This document shows positions 9,056 through 17,849 of a DNA stretch of 64,000 nucleotides, one piece after another (position 1 is the first letter of the stretch; the number at the start of each line of letters is the position of its first letter). Origin of the DNA: QKMZ01 sp012965515 (GTDB lineage Bacteria > Cyanobacteriota > Vampirovibrionia > Obscuribacterales > Obscuribacteraceae); NCBI GenBank assembly GCA_937879965.1, contig CALFMP010000007.1:62001-126000 (forward strand). Direction: 5' to 3'. Under the pieces are notes generated by a model. It saw only the letters and a program-made list of their open reading frames with translations. It made no database searches and was not told where the DNA came from. The translations under genes and the position numbers were made by a program.

Positions 9056-9892
9056 TCACTTGCTCCCGTCGGCGGGTGGGGCTGCAGACGTGGTGCCCGT
9101 TGCTGGAGGAGTAGAACTTTCTGAAGCAGATTGGTTGGTCTCGCCAGCGACTTCCCTCGTTGTGGAAGGCTCCGCAACGGAAGGCTCGGTTGTAGAAGGC
9201 ACCGTTGCAGAAGACTCTGTTGTTGAAGGAGCAGCTGTGACAGCGGGCTCTTCGACTTTCGCACAAGTATTGACCACAATTTCCACGCGCCTGTTCAGTG
9301 CTCGTCCGGGTGGATTGTCCTTGCCATCCGGCTTTGTGTTCGGTGCAACAGGTTTTTTCTCACCGTAGCCCACAGTCGAGACAGCGCGCTTCTCGACTAC
9401 GCGGTGTTCCAGCAGCCAATTTCGCACGCGCTCAGCGCGTCGCTCGCTCAACTCCTGGTTGTATTCGTCTGTGCCAACACTGTCTGTATGACCTTCTATC
9501 AACACCGGATGAAGACCGGCATTCTCAATCATCGGTCCAAGTACGGTCAAAGTCTCCTCCGCACGAGGCGTAAGAGTTGCTTTGTCGAATTCAAAGAGGG
9601 TATCGGCACCAATCAAGAAGCGCTGACTGCAAGGGTCCGATTTCGTTTTGATTGCTTGCAGTCCCTGCGGCGCATTGATGTTTCCTGGATTCTGAAACTT
9701 GCCTGGCATCCCAATCTTGCCTGGATCTTGAATGTTTCCCACATTCTGTTTTTTCTGCAAGTTAGGATACTTCTTGTTGATGTCTTCGAACCAGCGATTG
9801 ATTTTGCTGGTGTCCTGGGCAAAAGCAGGAGCTAAAACCGCACCATGTGCGACAGTACAAGCGATCAGGGCTGCCAGACACTTGATTTTCAT
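9056..9892 (-). CDS. OmpA-family outer membrane/peptidoglycan-binding protein
   Basis: 278 aa from the ATG at 9892 (GGAG nine bases upstream; a longer reading adds an unlikely 48 residues before the signal peptide). Signal peptide to about residue 25 (APAFAQ). Residues 30-85 are an Asn/Gly/Pro-rich spacer with the short motif PGKI/PGNI repeated. Residues about 90-205 are an OmpA C-terminal domain: FEFDKATLTP, IEGHTDSVG, N-x-x-LSERRAERVRNWL and NRRVEIV, the residues that bind diaminopimelate in peptidoglycan. The tail is a low-complexity Ser/Thr/Pro/Glu stretch with STTEPS-type repeats. It likely ties the envelope to the cell wall. Confidence 0.9.
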   Translation of the reverse strand: MKIKCLAALIACTVAHGAVLAPAFAQDTSKINRWFEDINKKYPNLQKKQNVGNIQDPGKIGMPGKFQNPGNINAPQGLQAIKTKSDPCSQRFLIGADTLFEFDKATLTPRAEETLTVLGPMIENAGLHPVLIEGHTDSVGTDEYNQELSERRAERVRNWLLEHRVVEKRAVSTVGYGEKKPVAPNTKPDGKDNPPGRALNRRVEIVVNTCAKVEEPAVTAAPSTTESSATVPSTTEPSVAEPSTTREVAGETNQSASESSTPPATGTTSAAPPADGSK

Positions 9893-10117
9893 AATTCGTT
9901 GCTCCGCAAGCAGGTCATTCAATAACTGCCCGGCATTGCCGTAATGAAACTGTTGAAAGACAACATAGCCAAAGCCGGCGACGCCGTTTATCAGCATAAA
10001 TAGGACAGTTATTGCCTGACGTTGAAAAAGATCCATTTCGGGGAACTTTCATGATATCCGGCCCTTAGAAGATGTGTCGGAACTTGGCTAGCGGACTGAT
10101 TGAGAGACTCCATCCAG

Positions 10118-11239
10118 ATGTCGACCGTAGAACCGGTATCCGTACTTCTGATTGGCGACAACCGCACGGACTACGTGACCATTAGACATTTACTGGTCGA
10201 CGAAACGCGCGGAGAGTATCAGGTCACTTGGTCACGCACATTATCAGACGGACTCAATCTTCTGAAGACAAATACTTACCAGGTGCTTCTCTTTGACCTG
10301 ACGACATCAATCGGTCAGAGCCAGCGCGCATTCAGCGAATTCTGGAGCGAACTGGTCAGCCAGCCGGTCATCGTCATATGCCCGCCAGAGAACGAAAGCG
10401 CTGCTATCGATGCGGTAAAGCGTGGGGCGCAAGATTACCTGCTCCATACTCACATCGACCGCGAGCGTTTGCATCGTGCGATTAACTTGGCTCTCGTACG
10501 CAGCGCGCTAGTCAACGAGCAGCGAAAAAAAGCAGGTCTGGAAAAAACTATGGGTTTGAGCAGACTCAAAGAAGACTTTATGGGACTCCTTGCTAATGAA
10601 GTCTGGCTACCGCTTCTCGGTGGTCGACTGGTCCTTGAACATTTGCTGGAAGGTTCGCTCGGCGATTTAAACGAACAGCAGAAGGTGGCCCTTTCGCAAT
10701 TGAAAAAGGGCAACGAAGAATCGCTTTCGGTCACACAAGAATTGCTAGATGTTTACACCTATGACCAAACGCGTCAGCAATTGGCGAAATCAGATATCAA
10801 TTTGAAAGAGCTCATCGAAAATTGCATACAAGAGTGCGCGCCTCTGGCTAAATTTAAGAGCATCAACGTCACTGCAGATTACCCACAGGGCGTGCCGACA
10901 ATCAAGGGCGATCCGTCAGGAATAAGACGCGTACTTTTGATTCTTTTAGAGAATGCGATCAAGTTCTCGCCGAATAGACAAACGGTGGACATCAATGTTG
11001 CACAGTTGGCAGATGGTGTGCAGATTTCGATAAACGATCGCGGTAGAGATATAGATCCTGATGATCAAAAGCGGCTCTTTATGCGCTTTTGGGAAGGCGA
11101 AACAGGAAGGAAGTATTCGACGAAAAGCGGTATGCACCTTTATCTTTGCCAACGCATCGTCGACTCGCACGGGGGCAAACTGGCGGTAAGCAGTAAGCCG
11201 CAAACAGGCACGACCTTCACGGTAACCCTTCCAAAGTAA
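10118..11239 (+). CDS. Receiver-histidine kinase hybrid with degenerate catalytic sites
   Basis: 373 aa. Residues 1-125 are a receiver-like domain with D60 at the phosphoacceptor position but the conserved lysine region reads DYLLHTHID with no lysine. Residues 145-215 are a DHp helix pair in which the H-box (normally SHELRTPL) reads ANEVWLPL: the phosphorylated histidine is Asn160 (codon at 10595-10597). Residues 260-373 are an HATPase_c domain with an intact N-box (LLENAIKF) but a G1 box reading DRGRDID, missing the second glycine, and a G2 reading GMHLYL. By family knowledge such changes abolish autophosphorylation, so it may be a scaffold or allosteric partner. Start ATG 10118; a TTG at 10100 is possible. 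Confidence 0.85.
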   Translation: MSTVEPVSVLLIGDNRTDYVTIRHLLVDETRGEYQVTWSRTLSDGLNLLKTNTYQVLLFDLTTSIGQSQRAFSEFWSELVSQPVIVICPPENESAAIDAVKRGAQDYLLHTHIDRERLHRAINLALVRSALVNEQRKKAGLEKTMGLSRLKEDFMGLLANEVWLPLLGGRLVLEHLLEGSLGDLNEQQKVALSQLKKGNEESLSVTQELLDVYTYDQTRQQLAKSDINLKELIENCIQECAPLAKFKSINVTADYPQGVPTIKGDPSGIRRVLLILLENAIKFSPNRQTVDINVAQLADGVQISINDRGRDIDPDDQKRLFMRFWEGETGRKYSTKSGMHLYLCQRIVDSHGGKLAVSSKPQTGTTFTVTLPK

Positions 11240-11401
11240 ATAGGGACGGCATTTCCGCCTCCGGCAAGCATCTTCTTAAACTTAAATTCAGTTGCCAAGA
11301 TTGCGGTAAATACGCAGTTTGCGCACAGCATTCACGATCTCTTCACCCTGCCGTAGATACGATCGGCGCAACCTCCCAAACACCCTTAAGAGTATCGTCC
11401 A

Positions 11402-12421
11402 ATGAATAGAAACGATGGCGGGACCACTCCTGGCGAATTAGCGCGTACAAACGTAGTTGCAACGGACAATGCAATCGATCCCGGTGATTATTGGCGGCGC
11501 ACATCCACAAAGACTGACAATTATCAATTTACAGGCGACAACAGTGAGAAGAAGGTCGTAGCTTCGACGGCGACGCCGAGCGATGCGGCTAAGACATACA
11601 CTGTTAAGGACAAAGACAGCCTCTGGTCAATCGCCAGCAAGATGGTCAATGATTCCGACTGCAAAAACAAAACGGATAAATTCAAGCTCGACGTCGTGAA
11701 GGGTTTGGTCGAGAAGAACAAAGACTCTATCAAAGGATTGGAAGCCAACCCCGACAAGATCAAAGGCGGTTGGACTCTGAGGGTCGACAGTGTTGAAGAA
11801 CTGGCGAAACTCGGTCACGGCAAAGTTCTCAACACAACCTACAAGCCACCGAGCGAACGCAACAAAGACAAAGAAGGTACGCCCCGCGACACAAATACGC
11901 CGCCTGAGCATCGCAAGCACAAAGGCGAGCAACGCGCCGACTACGGCGATCAATACGGCAGTCAAAATTACGGCGATCAGCGTCACATGAGACATAAACC
12001 CATGGATATGGGTCCGGCTGGTGACATCATGGGCATGATCGGCATGATGGCCGGCAGTGCAATCTTGGGCAATGTAATTGGCAGAGGACACGACCATCAC
12101 CACCGTCATCATCGTCCATATTTCGACGACTACAGACATGGCGGCACCGGATATTATGACGGCGGATACTATGGACAGCATCGCCAACCTAACTATCAAC
12201 ACTACAGACCGCACCAATTTCAGCCCTACCGTGAACCAGTAGAGTACTCACATTACGGACATCCACAGCACAACTATGTGGTTCCCCTCAATCAAGCTCA
12301 CCAGTTTAGAATTCCGCAAATACAACACCAGCACCAGCAGAACCAAACGTGGAATCAACTGTATCAACAGCGCTTGCAACAGCAGCAACAACAGCAGCAT
12401 TGGAGGCAATACCGCGCGTAA
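11402..12421 (+). CDS. LysM-like protein with His/Tyr/Gln-rich C-terminus
   Basis: 339 aa. Residues about 65-130 begin YTVKDKDSLWSIASKMV and end ..KIKGGWTLRV, the shape of a LysM carbohydrate-binding domain with an insertion. There is no signal peptide. A short hydrophobic Gly/Met segment lies near residues 205-225 (IMGMIGMMAGSAILGNVIG). It is followed by a region with dense histidines (GHDHHHRHHRP), then repeating Tyr/Gly/His, and a terminal poly-Gln run. The His cluster suggests metal binding or pH-dependent behaviour, but this is inference. The genes on both sides are on the same strand but separated by 160-210 bases, so it is probably a single-gene unit. Confidence 0.65.
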   Translation: MNRNDGGTTPGELARTNVVATDNAIDPGDYWRRTSTKTDNYQFTGDNSEKKVVASTATPSDAAKTYTVKDKDSLWSIASKMVNDSDCKNKTDKFKLDVVKGLVEKNKDSIKGLEANPDKIKGGWTLRVDSVEELAKLGHGKVLNTTYKPPSERNKDKEGTPRDTNTPPEHRKHKGEQRADYGDQYGSQNYGDQRHMRHKPMDMGPAGDIMGMIGMMAGSAILGNVIGRGHDHHHRHHRPYFDDYRHGGTGYYDGGYYGQHRQPNYQHYRPHQFQPYREPVEYSHYGHPQHNYVVPLNQAHQFRIPQIQHQHQQNQTWNQLYQQRLQQQQQQQHWRQYRA

Positions 12422-12448
12422 GCGTTGAGTGACAGATGACACATTTAA

Positions 12449-12476
12449 TGGCGGGTCCGACATAGGGCCCGCCATT
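12449..12476 (+). terminator. GC-rich hairpin after the LysM-like gene
   Basis: ATGGCGGGTCC and GGGCCCGCCAT form an 11-bp stem (one wobble) with a six-base loop, followed by TTTCT. It starts about 28 bases after the stop codon at 12421 and is a plausible intrinsic terminator. Confidence 0.6.
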
Positions 12477-12486
12477 TCTGGCTTAG

Positions 12487-12505
12487 GGCGACACTTGGTG
12501 TCGCC
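12487..12505. repeat. Palindrome of the GGGCGACGC family
   Basis: GGCGACAC TTG GTGTCGCC, perfect 8-bp arms. Related by its GGCGAC/GTCGCC ends to the copies at 14049, 41731 and 57968. Confidence 0.45.
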
Positions 12506-12629
12506 AATACATAAGTGAACCAATACCAGAGCTTAATCAGATGTATGACACTGTGCGTTTAGTCCTCGCAATGGGAATATGCTAAATGCCTGTTCAAACA
12601 GGAAACATCATTAGCGAGGCGGCTCGATT

Positions 12630-13256
12630 ATGCTCAAATTGCAATCAGGAAACTCAATGGTGGCACGCCAAAAATCAGTTACAAAATCAATACTTCACCG
12701 AGGACTGATTGCAGCAATCAGTTTGTACATTGTTTCAGCTAATGCTGTTGCCGTAGCTGCCGAATCCAGTGCCGCCAATGAATTGAAGAAGCCGAAATCT
12801 CTCACGGTCTCCAGCACCGCATTTGGTGCCGGAAGTACAATTCCAAAACAATATACGGGAGACGGAAAGGATCTTTCACCGCAGCTCAAGTGGACCGCTG
12901 GTCCGGCAGGTACGAAGTGCTATGCCCTTTCAGTCGAAGACCCGGACGCTCCTGGAGGTACTTGGTGGCACTGGATACTAGTGAACATTCCCAGCAATGT
13001 AACTCAACTGAGTGAAGGAGTTAGCAGAAGTAAAGCACTGCCAGTCGGGTGTGCCGAAGGCAAAAACGACTTCGACAAGCCAGGTTACAATGGTCCAATG
13101 CCACCAAAAGGGCAAAACCATCACTATCACTTCAAAGTGGTAGCATTGAACGATAATCTCAAGCTCCGCCAGGGATGTACAAAAGAGCAGTATGAAGCCG
13201 CGATCAAAGGGCATATTACAGGGCAGGGAGAACTGATCGGAACGTACTCTCATTGA
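12630..13256 (+). CDS. YbhB/YbcL-type PEBP family protein, secreted
   Basis: 208 aa. A signal peptide or anchor spans about residues 24-45 (AAISLYIVSANAVAVAAES). The rest is a phosphatidylethanolamine-binding/Raf-kinase-inhibitor-like domain: opening SSTAFGAGSTIP, DPDAP followed by WWHWILVNIP, and the HHYHFKVVAL strand. Bacterial members are called YbhB/YbcL; their ligand is not well defined. The last bases overlap the TTG start of the next gene (13253), so the two are translationally coupled. Upstream is a purine-rich stretch (GCGAGGCGG) that may serve as ribosome site for the ATG at 12630. Confidence 0.88.
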   Translation: MLKLQSGNSMVARQKSVTKSILHRGLIAAISLYIVSANAVAVAAESSAANELKKPKSLTVSSTAFGAGSTIPKQYTGDGKDLSPQLKWTAGPAGTKCYALSVEDPDAPGGTWWHWILVNIPSNVTQLSEGVSRSKALPVGCAEGKNDFDKPGYNGPMPPKGQNHHYHFKVVALNDNLKLRQGCTKEQYEAAIKGHITGQGELIGTYSH

Positions 13257-13999
13257 AAGATCCGGACCTTGATTATTCCTACGTAGCGCACCCAAGCCAA
13301 TGCGGCTATCTGCCGGCAGAAACGTGGCAGTTAAAGTATGCATTGGTGAAGAATCTTACGCCTGAAAAATACTGGGATCTAATCAATAAGGGCTGGCGCC
13401 GCTTTGGGCATGTTCTTTTCCGTCCGGCATGTCCCTCTTGTACGGCGTGTCAGCCGATACGCGTCTTGACCAAAGAGTACCAACCGAACAGAAGTCAACG
13501 CCGATTGATCAAACAGAATGAAAGCACCGTTTTGCTCAAGGTCCAAGAACCGGATCTCAACGACGAAAAACTGACTCTGTATATGCGGCACCATCACGAT
13601 CATTCACAAACAAAAGGTTGGCCGACGCCATCTCTTCTTGGTGGAGTGGAGCACATTTCTTCCATCATCGATGGACCATTCCCGGTCGAAGAATGGTGCT
13701 ATTACGTTGAAGACAAACTTGTTTCCGTAAGCTACATGGATGTTCTGAAAGATGGATTCTCCGGAATCTACTTCTTTTGGGATCCTGACTATAGGAAATA
13801 TCAACTGGGCACATGGATACTCATCTCCATGATTAAGCGCGCGACTGAACTTGGCTTGCCCTATGCATATCTGGGCTACTTTGTGAAAGGCTGCCGTTCG
13901 ATGGAATACAAAGGTCACTACACCCCTTCGGAAATTCTCTATCCGGACGGCAATTGGCGTATTGTCGATCCGATGCATCAGGACGAGAAACCCGAGTAA
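13253..13999 (+). CDS. bpt: Aspartate/glutamate leucyltransferase (Bpt/Ate1 family)
   Basis: 248 aa. The N-terminus has the arginyl/leucyl-tRNA-protein transferase signature C-G-Y-L-P near residue 17, and the CPSC-x2-C cysteines near residues 60-66 of the same domain. The C-terminal half has the GNAT-like acceptor region with GIYFFWDPDYRKYQLG and YAYLGYFVKGC, typical of these enzymes (family length about 235-280 aa). Family role: moves an amino acid (leucine in the bacterial Bpt type, arginine in Ate1) from tRNA to proteins with N-terminal Asp/Glu, marking them for N-degron degradation. The TTG start overlaps the previous TGA (TTGA). No later start keeps the CxYLP motif. Choice of Bpt over Ate1 is by bacterial precedent. 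Confidence 0.88.
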   Translation: MKDPDLDYSYVAHPSQCGYLPAETWQLKYALVKNLTPEKYWDLINKGWRRFGHVLFRPACPSCTACQPIRVLTKEYQPNRSQRRLIKQNESTVLLKVQEPDLNDEKLTLYMRHHHDHSQTKGWPTPSLLGGVEHISSIIDGPFPVEEWCYYVEDKLVSVSYMDVLKDGFSGIYFFWDPDYRKYQLGTWILISMIKRATELGLPYAYLGYFVKGCRSMEYKGHYTPSEILYPDGNWRIVDPMHQDEKPE

Positions 14000-14048
14000 G
14001 AAGTACATGGAGTTTGGCTTGAGGAAGAAGAATTTTTCATAGCGCAAA

Positions 14049-14076
14049 GGCGACGCATGAATTTCATGGCGTCGCC
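14049..14076. repeat. Long palindrome of the GGGCGACGC family
   Basis: GGCGACGCATGAA then a mirrored TTTCATGGCGTCGCC: 14-base arms with one extra base, closing on ATTT. It lies between the convergent bpt gene (ends 13999) and the VIT/vWA gene (ends 14126), where it may act as a bidirectional transcription stop. Confidence 0.6.
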
Positions 14077-14125
14077 CTTACGGTGCTGCGGTCGTGTTTA
14101 ACCTATGCTCGTCTACCTCTTAGTC

Positions 14126-16981
14126 CTAACTGAATAAATTGGCGTCGCGTGCAGATGCAACTAACCAGTTGATCATGAAAGGAACAGATAGCCCTCCAAC
14201 GATTGCAAGTATGCCGTAGGCAAGTCTTGCTGAATGCGAAATTCCGTCTTCTTGTTTCGGAGAGCCTTTTGCCATGGCGAAGATCGCTTTGATCGCCAGT
14301 CCACCACCAAACAAGATGCCGAGGATTTCAAATCCATTCGCCATGATGTTCAGCATAGCTTCGAGGTTTGCCATGTTATTGACTCTGACTGTCCCGGCTG
14401 TATTGACGCCAGTGATATAGGTAGCGTCGTATCCTTGAGCGCCGATGGTTCCGTTGGTGGCACCTTGAAGGTCGGCCGAGTATTTAGAGTATTGCTCAAA
14501 CTTGCTTTGAGTGTATGAATTTGACTGATAGGCCAGACTTTGCCCCCCAGTGGTTCCCTGCAGGACCGGCGAGGTAGAACCACTTTCTTGCGGTGAAGAA
14601 GCAAAAGTATCTTCTTGAGGAGGGGGTGTGGCAGCCGCATAGTTGGTGCGATTGACATTGGGTAAAACGGAAGCGAGCGAAACCGACGTGACTATATTGT
14701 GAGCGCATGCGATCACTGCTGCTTTTGCAACCTTGCCTTGATGCAGCAGGGAATCGACTTTCTGATTGGCAGCCAGGCATGCTATTTCAGAGGCTTGCGC
14801 AGGTGTTGCGTTCTTCGATTCTTCAGCCCTGGTGACGGCTGTGTAGTCAACTGAGAAATCCGTGCCTCCGGGTTGCCACTTGGCGATGAATCTTTCAAGG
14901 TCATCACCTGCGGTGGCACTGCGAGCGATAGCTGTAAATGGTCCAATCTCCCGGTGGTTCTTGAAGAACTCGTGAGCATCCATAATACCGTTGTCCAACG
15001 CCAGCTCGTAAAACTTAGGCGTGGCAATATAGGGCGCCATGATGTAGATCTCTTCGTTGAAACTTGGCTGTGGTCCATGAATCCAAAGCACCGTTCCACC
15101 TTTCGACTCACCGGCGAGTTCCGCCGCTTTAACAACGGCTTGCAGATTGTCTTGACCTCCCCTCAGGTCTGTTTTTTCCAGCTTGTCGAGCCCCTCTTTA
15201 AAGTTTAGAACTTCGGGCGTACCATTTTGATCCGAGGCTAGAATCACTGATTTTGAGAATGAATCAGGTAACTTCGATAGTGCAGCCTTCAACTCCTTCG
15301 CATGCTCTTTCACACTCTGCGAGCCGTCAATTACTATCACGAGTTGGCTGGGAGCGGGCGCTTCTACTTTCTTGATTGTTTGCACGATGAAAGAACCGGC
15401 TTTGATAAACGGATCTCTCACAACATTCGGTCCGAGAGTAGCGGCGCGTGCAACGCGAATTGACAAGCCGGAACCTGACAGGTCTTCTTCCTTGATTGTG
15501 CCGGAAAGCACTTTCTCCCCAGTCGCCGAGACGCCGGAGCGAATTCCCTTGAGGTTCATCGTCAGCTGCTCTGGCGAGCGAATACTCATAGTATTGTCAG
15601 TCGCGATCGTGAAGTTGTTGTCGATAAAGCGTGGCAGAGAAACGGAGGCTTCGGTCAAAGTATGCAATTTGAGAGGAACGACAACCGCGACACGCACTTT
15701 CATCTCGCCTTGGGCGGGAACAGGGTAGCAGTGCAATAGAGTTCGTCCGCGTCCGAGGTCGGTAACGATTGCCGGCGCATCATGACCGGCTTCTACAGGC
15801 GACTGAAAAGCATTAGCAGCCGCCCCGGAAACATTGAAGCGCGCGTTCGTCGGTTCACCCCCAGGCCAAACAGTCATTTGGGAAACGACTGCGCCTTCCG
15901 GCAAACCAATTTCTGCACGTGCTTCTTGCTTTTGATAAGAACGGTTTTTGAAAACGAATGTCCAGTTTATAGTGGCACTCAAAGTTGTAGGATTAACGAC
16001 TCCTGTCATCGCCGATCTAATTAGCGACAGGCCGGAGATCGGAGCGCCGACGACATGTCTTTGCAAATAGTCATCAGGCATAGAAGAAAAATCCGATGAT
16101 TTGTCATCTCTAAATGGTTTTCCGGTAACAGAAAAATACAATTGACGTTGAGTCGTTGGTTCAATACGAATGAACAATCCCGGTATACCGGCCGCCTTCG
16201 GATTGGCACATTCCATCATCAAATCACGCTCGGGATTGATCTGACGTAAGAAATCCAAGCCGCTTTTACGCTCTGCCACACTCTCAGAGGTAGACATGTA
16301 TTCAGCAACGCGTATGCAAATCGAACGCGCCTCGGAGCCGACAAATAGTAAGGCCGAGAAGATCACACCGATCACCGAGTAAAGAACAGTTCGCAACTGC
16401 GAACTGCGAAGTTCACGCGACGTACGCAATGCATTTGCGAGATAAATGGCAGTCGAAGCAGCCAGAGAAGCAATAACTGCAATACTCGTGAACGCGCCAG
16501 GATGCGGATTACCGCTTGACTCATCAACAGCCGGATAGTGCAGAATCACGGCAGACCAACCGATGACGGCAATCAGTGAAGCTGTTCCGATAGCCATGCC
16601 GTTCATGATGCCTCGGCGTTTTGCAAAACGCCGATCATCGCGCGATAGCGACTTCCATATTACATAGTTAGCAATGGGGACCAGCGCTGCAAGCACGATT
16701 TGAATGATCGTCTCCAGTGGATGTTTCAACAACATCAATGTAATTCGATCGCAGCATGCAAGAGCAGCTGCTCCTAAAAGCATTCCTGGAAGCAACACGC
16801 CGAACACCATGACGCCCATGCCTTCTGGGGTGCTGAACAATCCTTTGTCTTGAAACGGTGAAGCAAAAGAGTCGTAAAAAGTGTCAGAGCGTCGCCCCGA
16901 GTCTGTCTCTTTAGTATCCTGATCGACCTGTTTTTCAAAATCCTGTTCATCGCCGACAGGCGGAATACCTGTAAATGTCAT
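14126..16981 (-). CDS. Large membrane protein with VIT-like and von Willebrand A domains
   Basis: 951 aa from an ATG with GGAGGA seven bases upstream. Four or five membrane helices lie in residues 50-220. Residues about 325-450 look like a VIT domain (TINWTFVFKNRSYQKQEARAE split here as TINWTFVF, then QEARAEIGLPEGAVVSQMTVW). Residues about 545-700 are a vWA domain with the metal-site motif DGSQS and a VILASD strand. A Thr/Ser/Gln-rich linker leads to two or three C-terminal helices (about 885-945). VIT plus vWA occurs in inter-alpha-trypsin-inhibitor-like and PEP-CTERM-associated membrane proteins. An adhesive or envelope-assembly role is plausible; no partner is visible. Confidence 0.78.
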   Translation of the reverse strand: MTFTGIPPVGDEQDFEKQVDQDTKETDSGRRSDTFYDSFASPFQDKGLFSTPEGMGVMVFGVLLPGMLLGAAALACCDRITLMLLKHPLETIIQIVLAALVPIANYVIWKSLSRDDRRFAKRRGIMNGMAIGTASLIAVIGWSAVILHYPAVDESSGNPHPGAFTSIAVIASLAASTAIYLANALRTSRELRSSQLRTVLYSVIGVIFSALLFVGSEARSICIRVAEYMSTSESVAERKSGLDFLRQINPERDLMMECANPKAAGIPGLFIRIEPTTQRQLYFSVTGKPFRDDKSSDFSSMPDDYLQRHVVGAPISGLSLIRSAMTGVVNPTTLSATINWTFVFKNRSYQKQEARAEIGLPEGAVVSQMTVWPGGEPTNARFNVSGAAANAFQSPVEAGHDAPAIVTDLGRGRTLLHCYPVPAQGEMKVRVAVVVPLKLHTLTEASVSLPRFIDNNFTIATDNTMSIRSPEQLTMNLKGIRSGVSATGEKVLSGTIKEEDLSGSGLSIRVARAATLGPNVVRDPFIKAGSFIVQTIKKVEAPAPSQLVIVIDGSQSVKEHAKELKAALSKLPDSFSKSVILASDQNGTPEVLNFKEGLDKLEKTDLRGGQDNLQAVVKAAELAGESKGGTVLWIHGPQPSFNEEIYIMAPYIATPKFYELALDNGIMDAHEFFKNHREIGPFTAIARSATAGDDLERFIAKWQPGGTDFSVDYTAVTRAEESKNATPAQASEIACLAANQKVDSLLHQGKVAKAAVIACAHNIVTSVSLASVLPNVNRTNYAAATPPPQEDTFASSPQESGSTSPVLQGTTGGQSLAYQSNSYTQSKFEQYSKYSADLQGATNGTIGAQGYDATYITGVNTAGTVRVNNMANLEAMLNIMANGFEILGILFGGGLAIKAIFAMAKGSPKQEDGISHSARLAYGILAIVGGLSVPFMINWLVASARDANLFS

Positions 16982-17471
16982 GACTCAATCCTCCGTCAGG
17001 GGCAAGTACGCTCCAGCACGTGAGCAGCAAGAGCGAAGCCGAAAGCATCTGAGCGAAGCCGGGGAGCGCCACCTTCCAGGCGGCATTTCAAAGGCAGTAC
17101 CGGAGGGCACTAACATTGAAATGACGACCATCGTGGTAATCGACAGCCGGCTGAGTCGGCTCTCCCAGCGAGATTTCGCTGTGGTATTTTTCGACTTTGG
17201 TTATATTTGGTAAGTTTAGAAAACGCCGGAAGGGCGCTTTTTGGACACCAACAATTTACGACAGCGACAAGGTTGATTCGATGGGGAAAACCCTGATTCA
17301 GCACTTCGTCTATTCCGCGCTTTTGCTCGGGACTTGCTGAAAATTGATATTGCAATAATTCCTTTTTTCGCCAAGAAGGTGATGGTCATGAAAGGTTAAA
17401 TGTAAGAGAATGGTTGCGTGGGCATACCTATATAGAATGCAACGAATTTGCGACATAGGAGCACGGAGGCA
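16982..17471. other. 490-base intergenic region between divergent genes
   Basis: Holds the promoters and leaders of the minus-strand VIT/vWA gene and the plus-strand receiver. I see a copy of a weak repeat (17051-17106, see separate entry), an inverted repeat AGCCG..CGGCT near 17147-17162, and a CGCC/GGCG hairpin followed by TTTTT near 17220-17243 that could be a weak terminator. No open frame in it has a convincing ribosome site or family resemblance. Confidence 0.4.
17051..17106. repeat. Weak intergenic repeat, copy 2 of 2
   Basis: Shares GAGCGAAGC, then CCTTCCAGGC(A/G)GC about 20 bases on and ACCGGAG/TCCGGAG, with 6341-6395. Both are just outside coding sequences. The similarity is patchy. 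Confidence 0.3.
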
Positions 17472-17849
17472 ATGACCCCAAAAGTATTGGTCGTCGACGA
17501 CAGCGAGGTCAACCAACAAGTACTGCGCTGGATGCTTAGAGATATGGGCGAGGAATGCGACGTAGTCTCCAGCGGCGAAGATGCTGTCAGAGCTGTAAAA
17601 ACGGGCAGCTACAAGATTATTTTCATGGACCTGAGAATGCCGGACACTGATGGCTTTCAGGCAACAACGAAAATTCGATCGGCGGGCTTCACGGCGCCTA
17701 TTATTGCGGTAACAGCAAGTTCTGATGAGGATGACTGGAAAAATTGCATGAATGCCGGTATGAACGGTTATCTAACGAAACCGTTCCTAAAGGGCGACTT
17801 CCAAGACGTTTTCGACCATTGGACAAAAGAAGTAACGTCCGACAACTGA
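17472..17849 (+). CDS. Stand-alone receiver (CheY-like) response regulator
   Basis: 125 aa, a receiver domain and nothing else: acidic pair D9/D10, phosphoacceptor D53 (IFMDLRMPDTDG), T82-S83 region and K103 (LTKPF). The sequence style (MDLRMPDTDGFQATTKIR) is that of receivers at the end of hybrid histidine kinases, so it probably takes phosphate from such a kinase elsewhere. Start ATG 17472 with AGGAG about eleven bases upstream; GGAGG lies closer (three bases). No kinase gene adjoins it. Downstream are two terminator-like hairpins (18072-18096, 18172-18217). Confidence 0.92.
   Translation: MTPKVLVVDDSEVNQQVLRWMLRDMGEECDVVSSGEDAVRAVKTGSYKIIFMDLRMPDTDGFQATTKIRSAGFTAPIIAVTASSDEDDWKNCMNAGMNGYLTKPFLKGDFQDVFDHWTKEVTSDN

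Noticed and set aside
9056..9290. Minisatellite-like repeat
   Set aside because: It codes for the Ser/Thr/Pro/Glu-rich tail of the OmpA-like protein; the units are irregular and in frame.
12350..12421. CAG/CAA tandem repeat
   Set aside because: It is simply the poly-Gln coding end of the LysM-like gene, with mixed codons.
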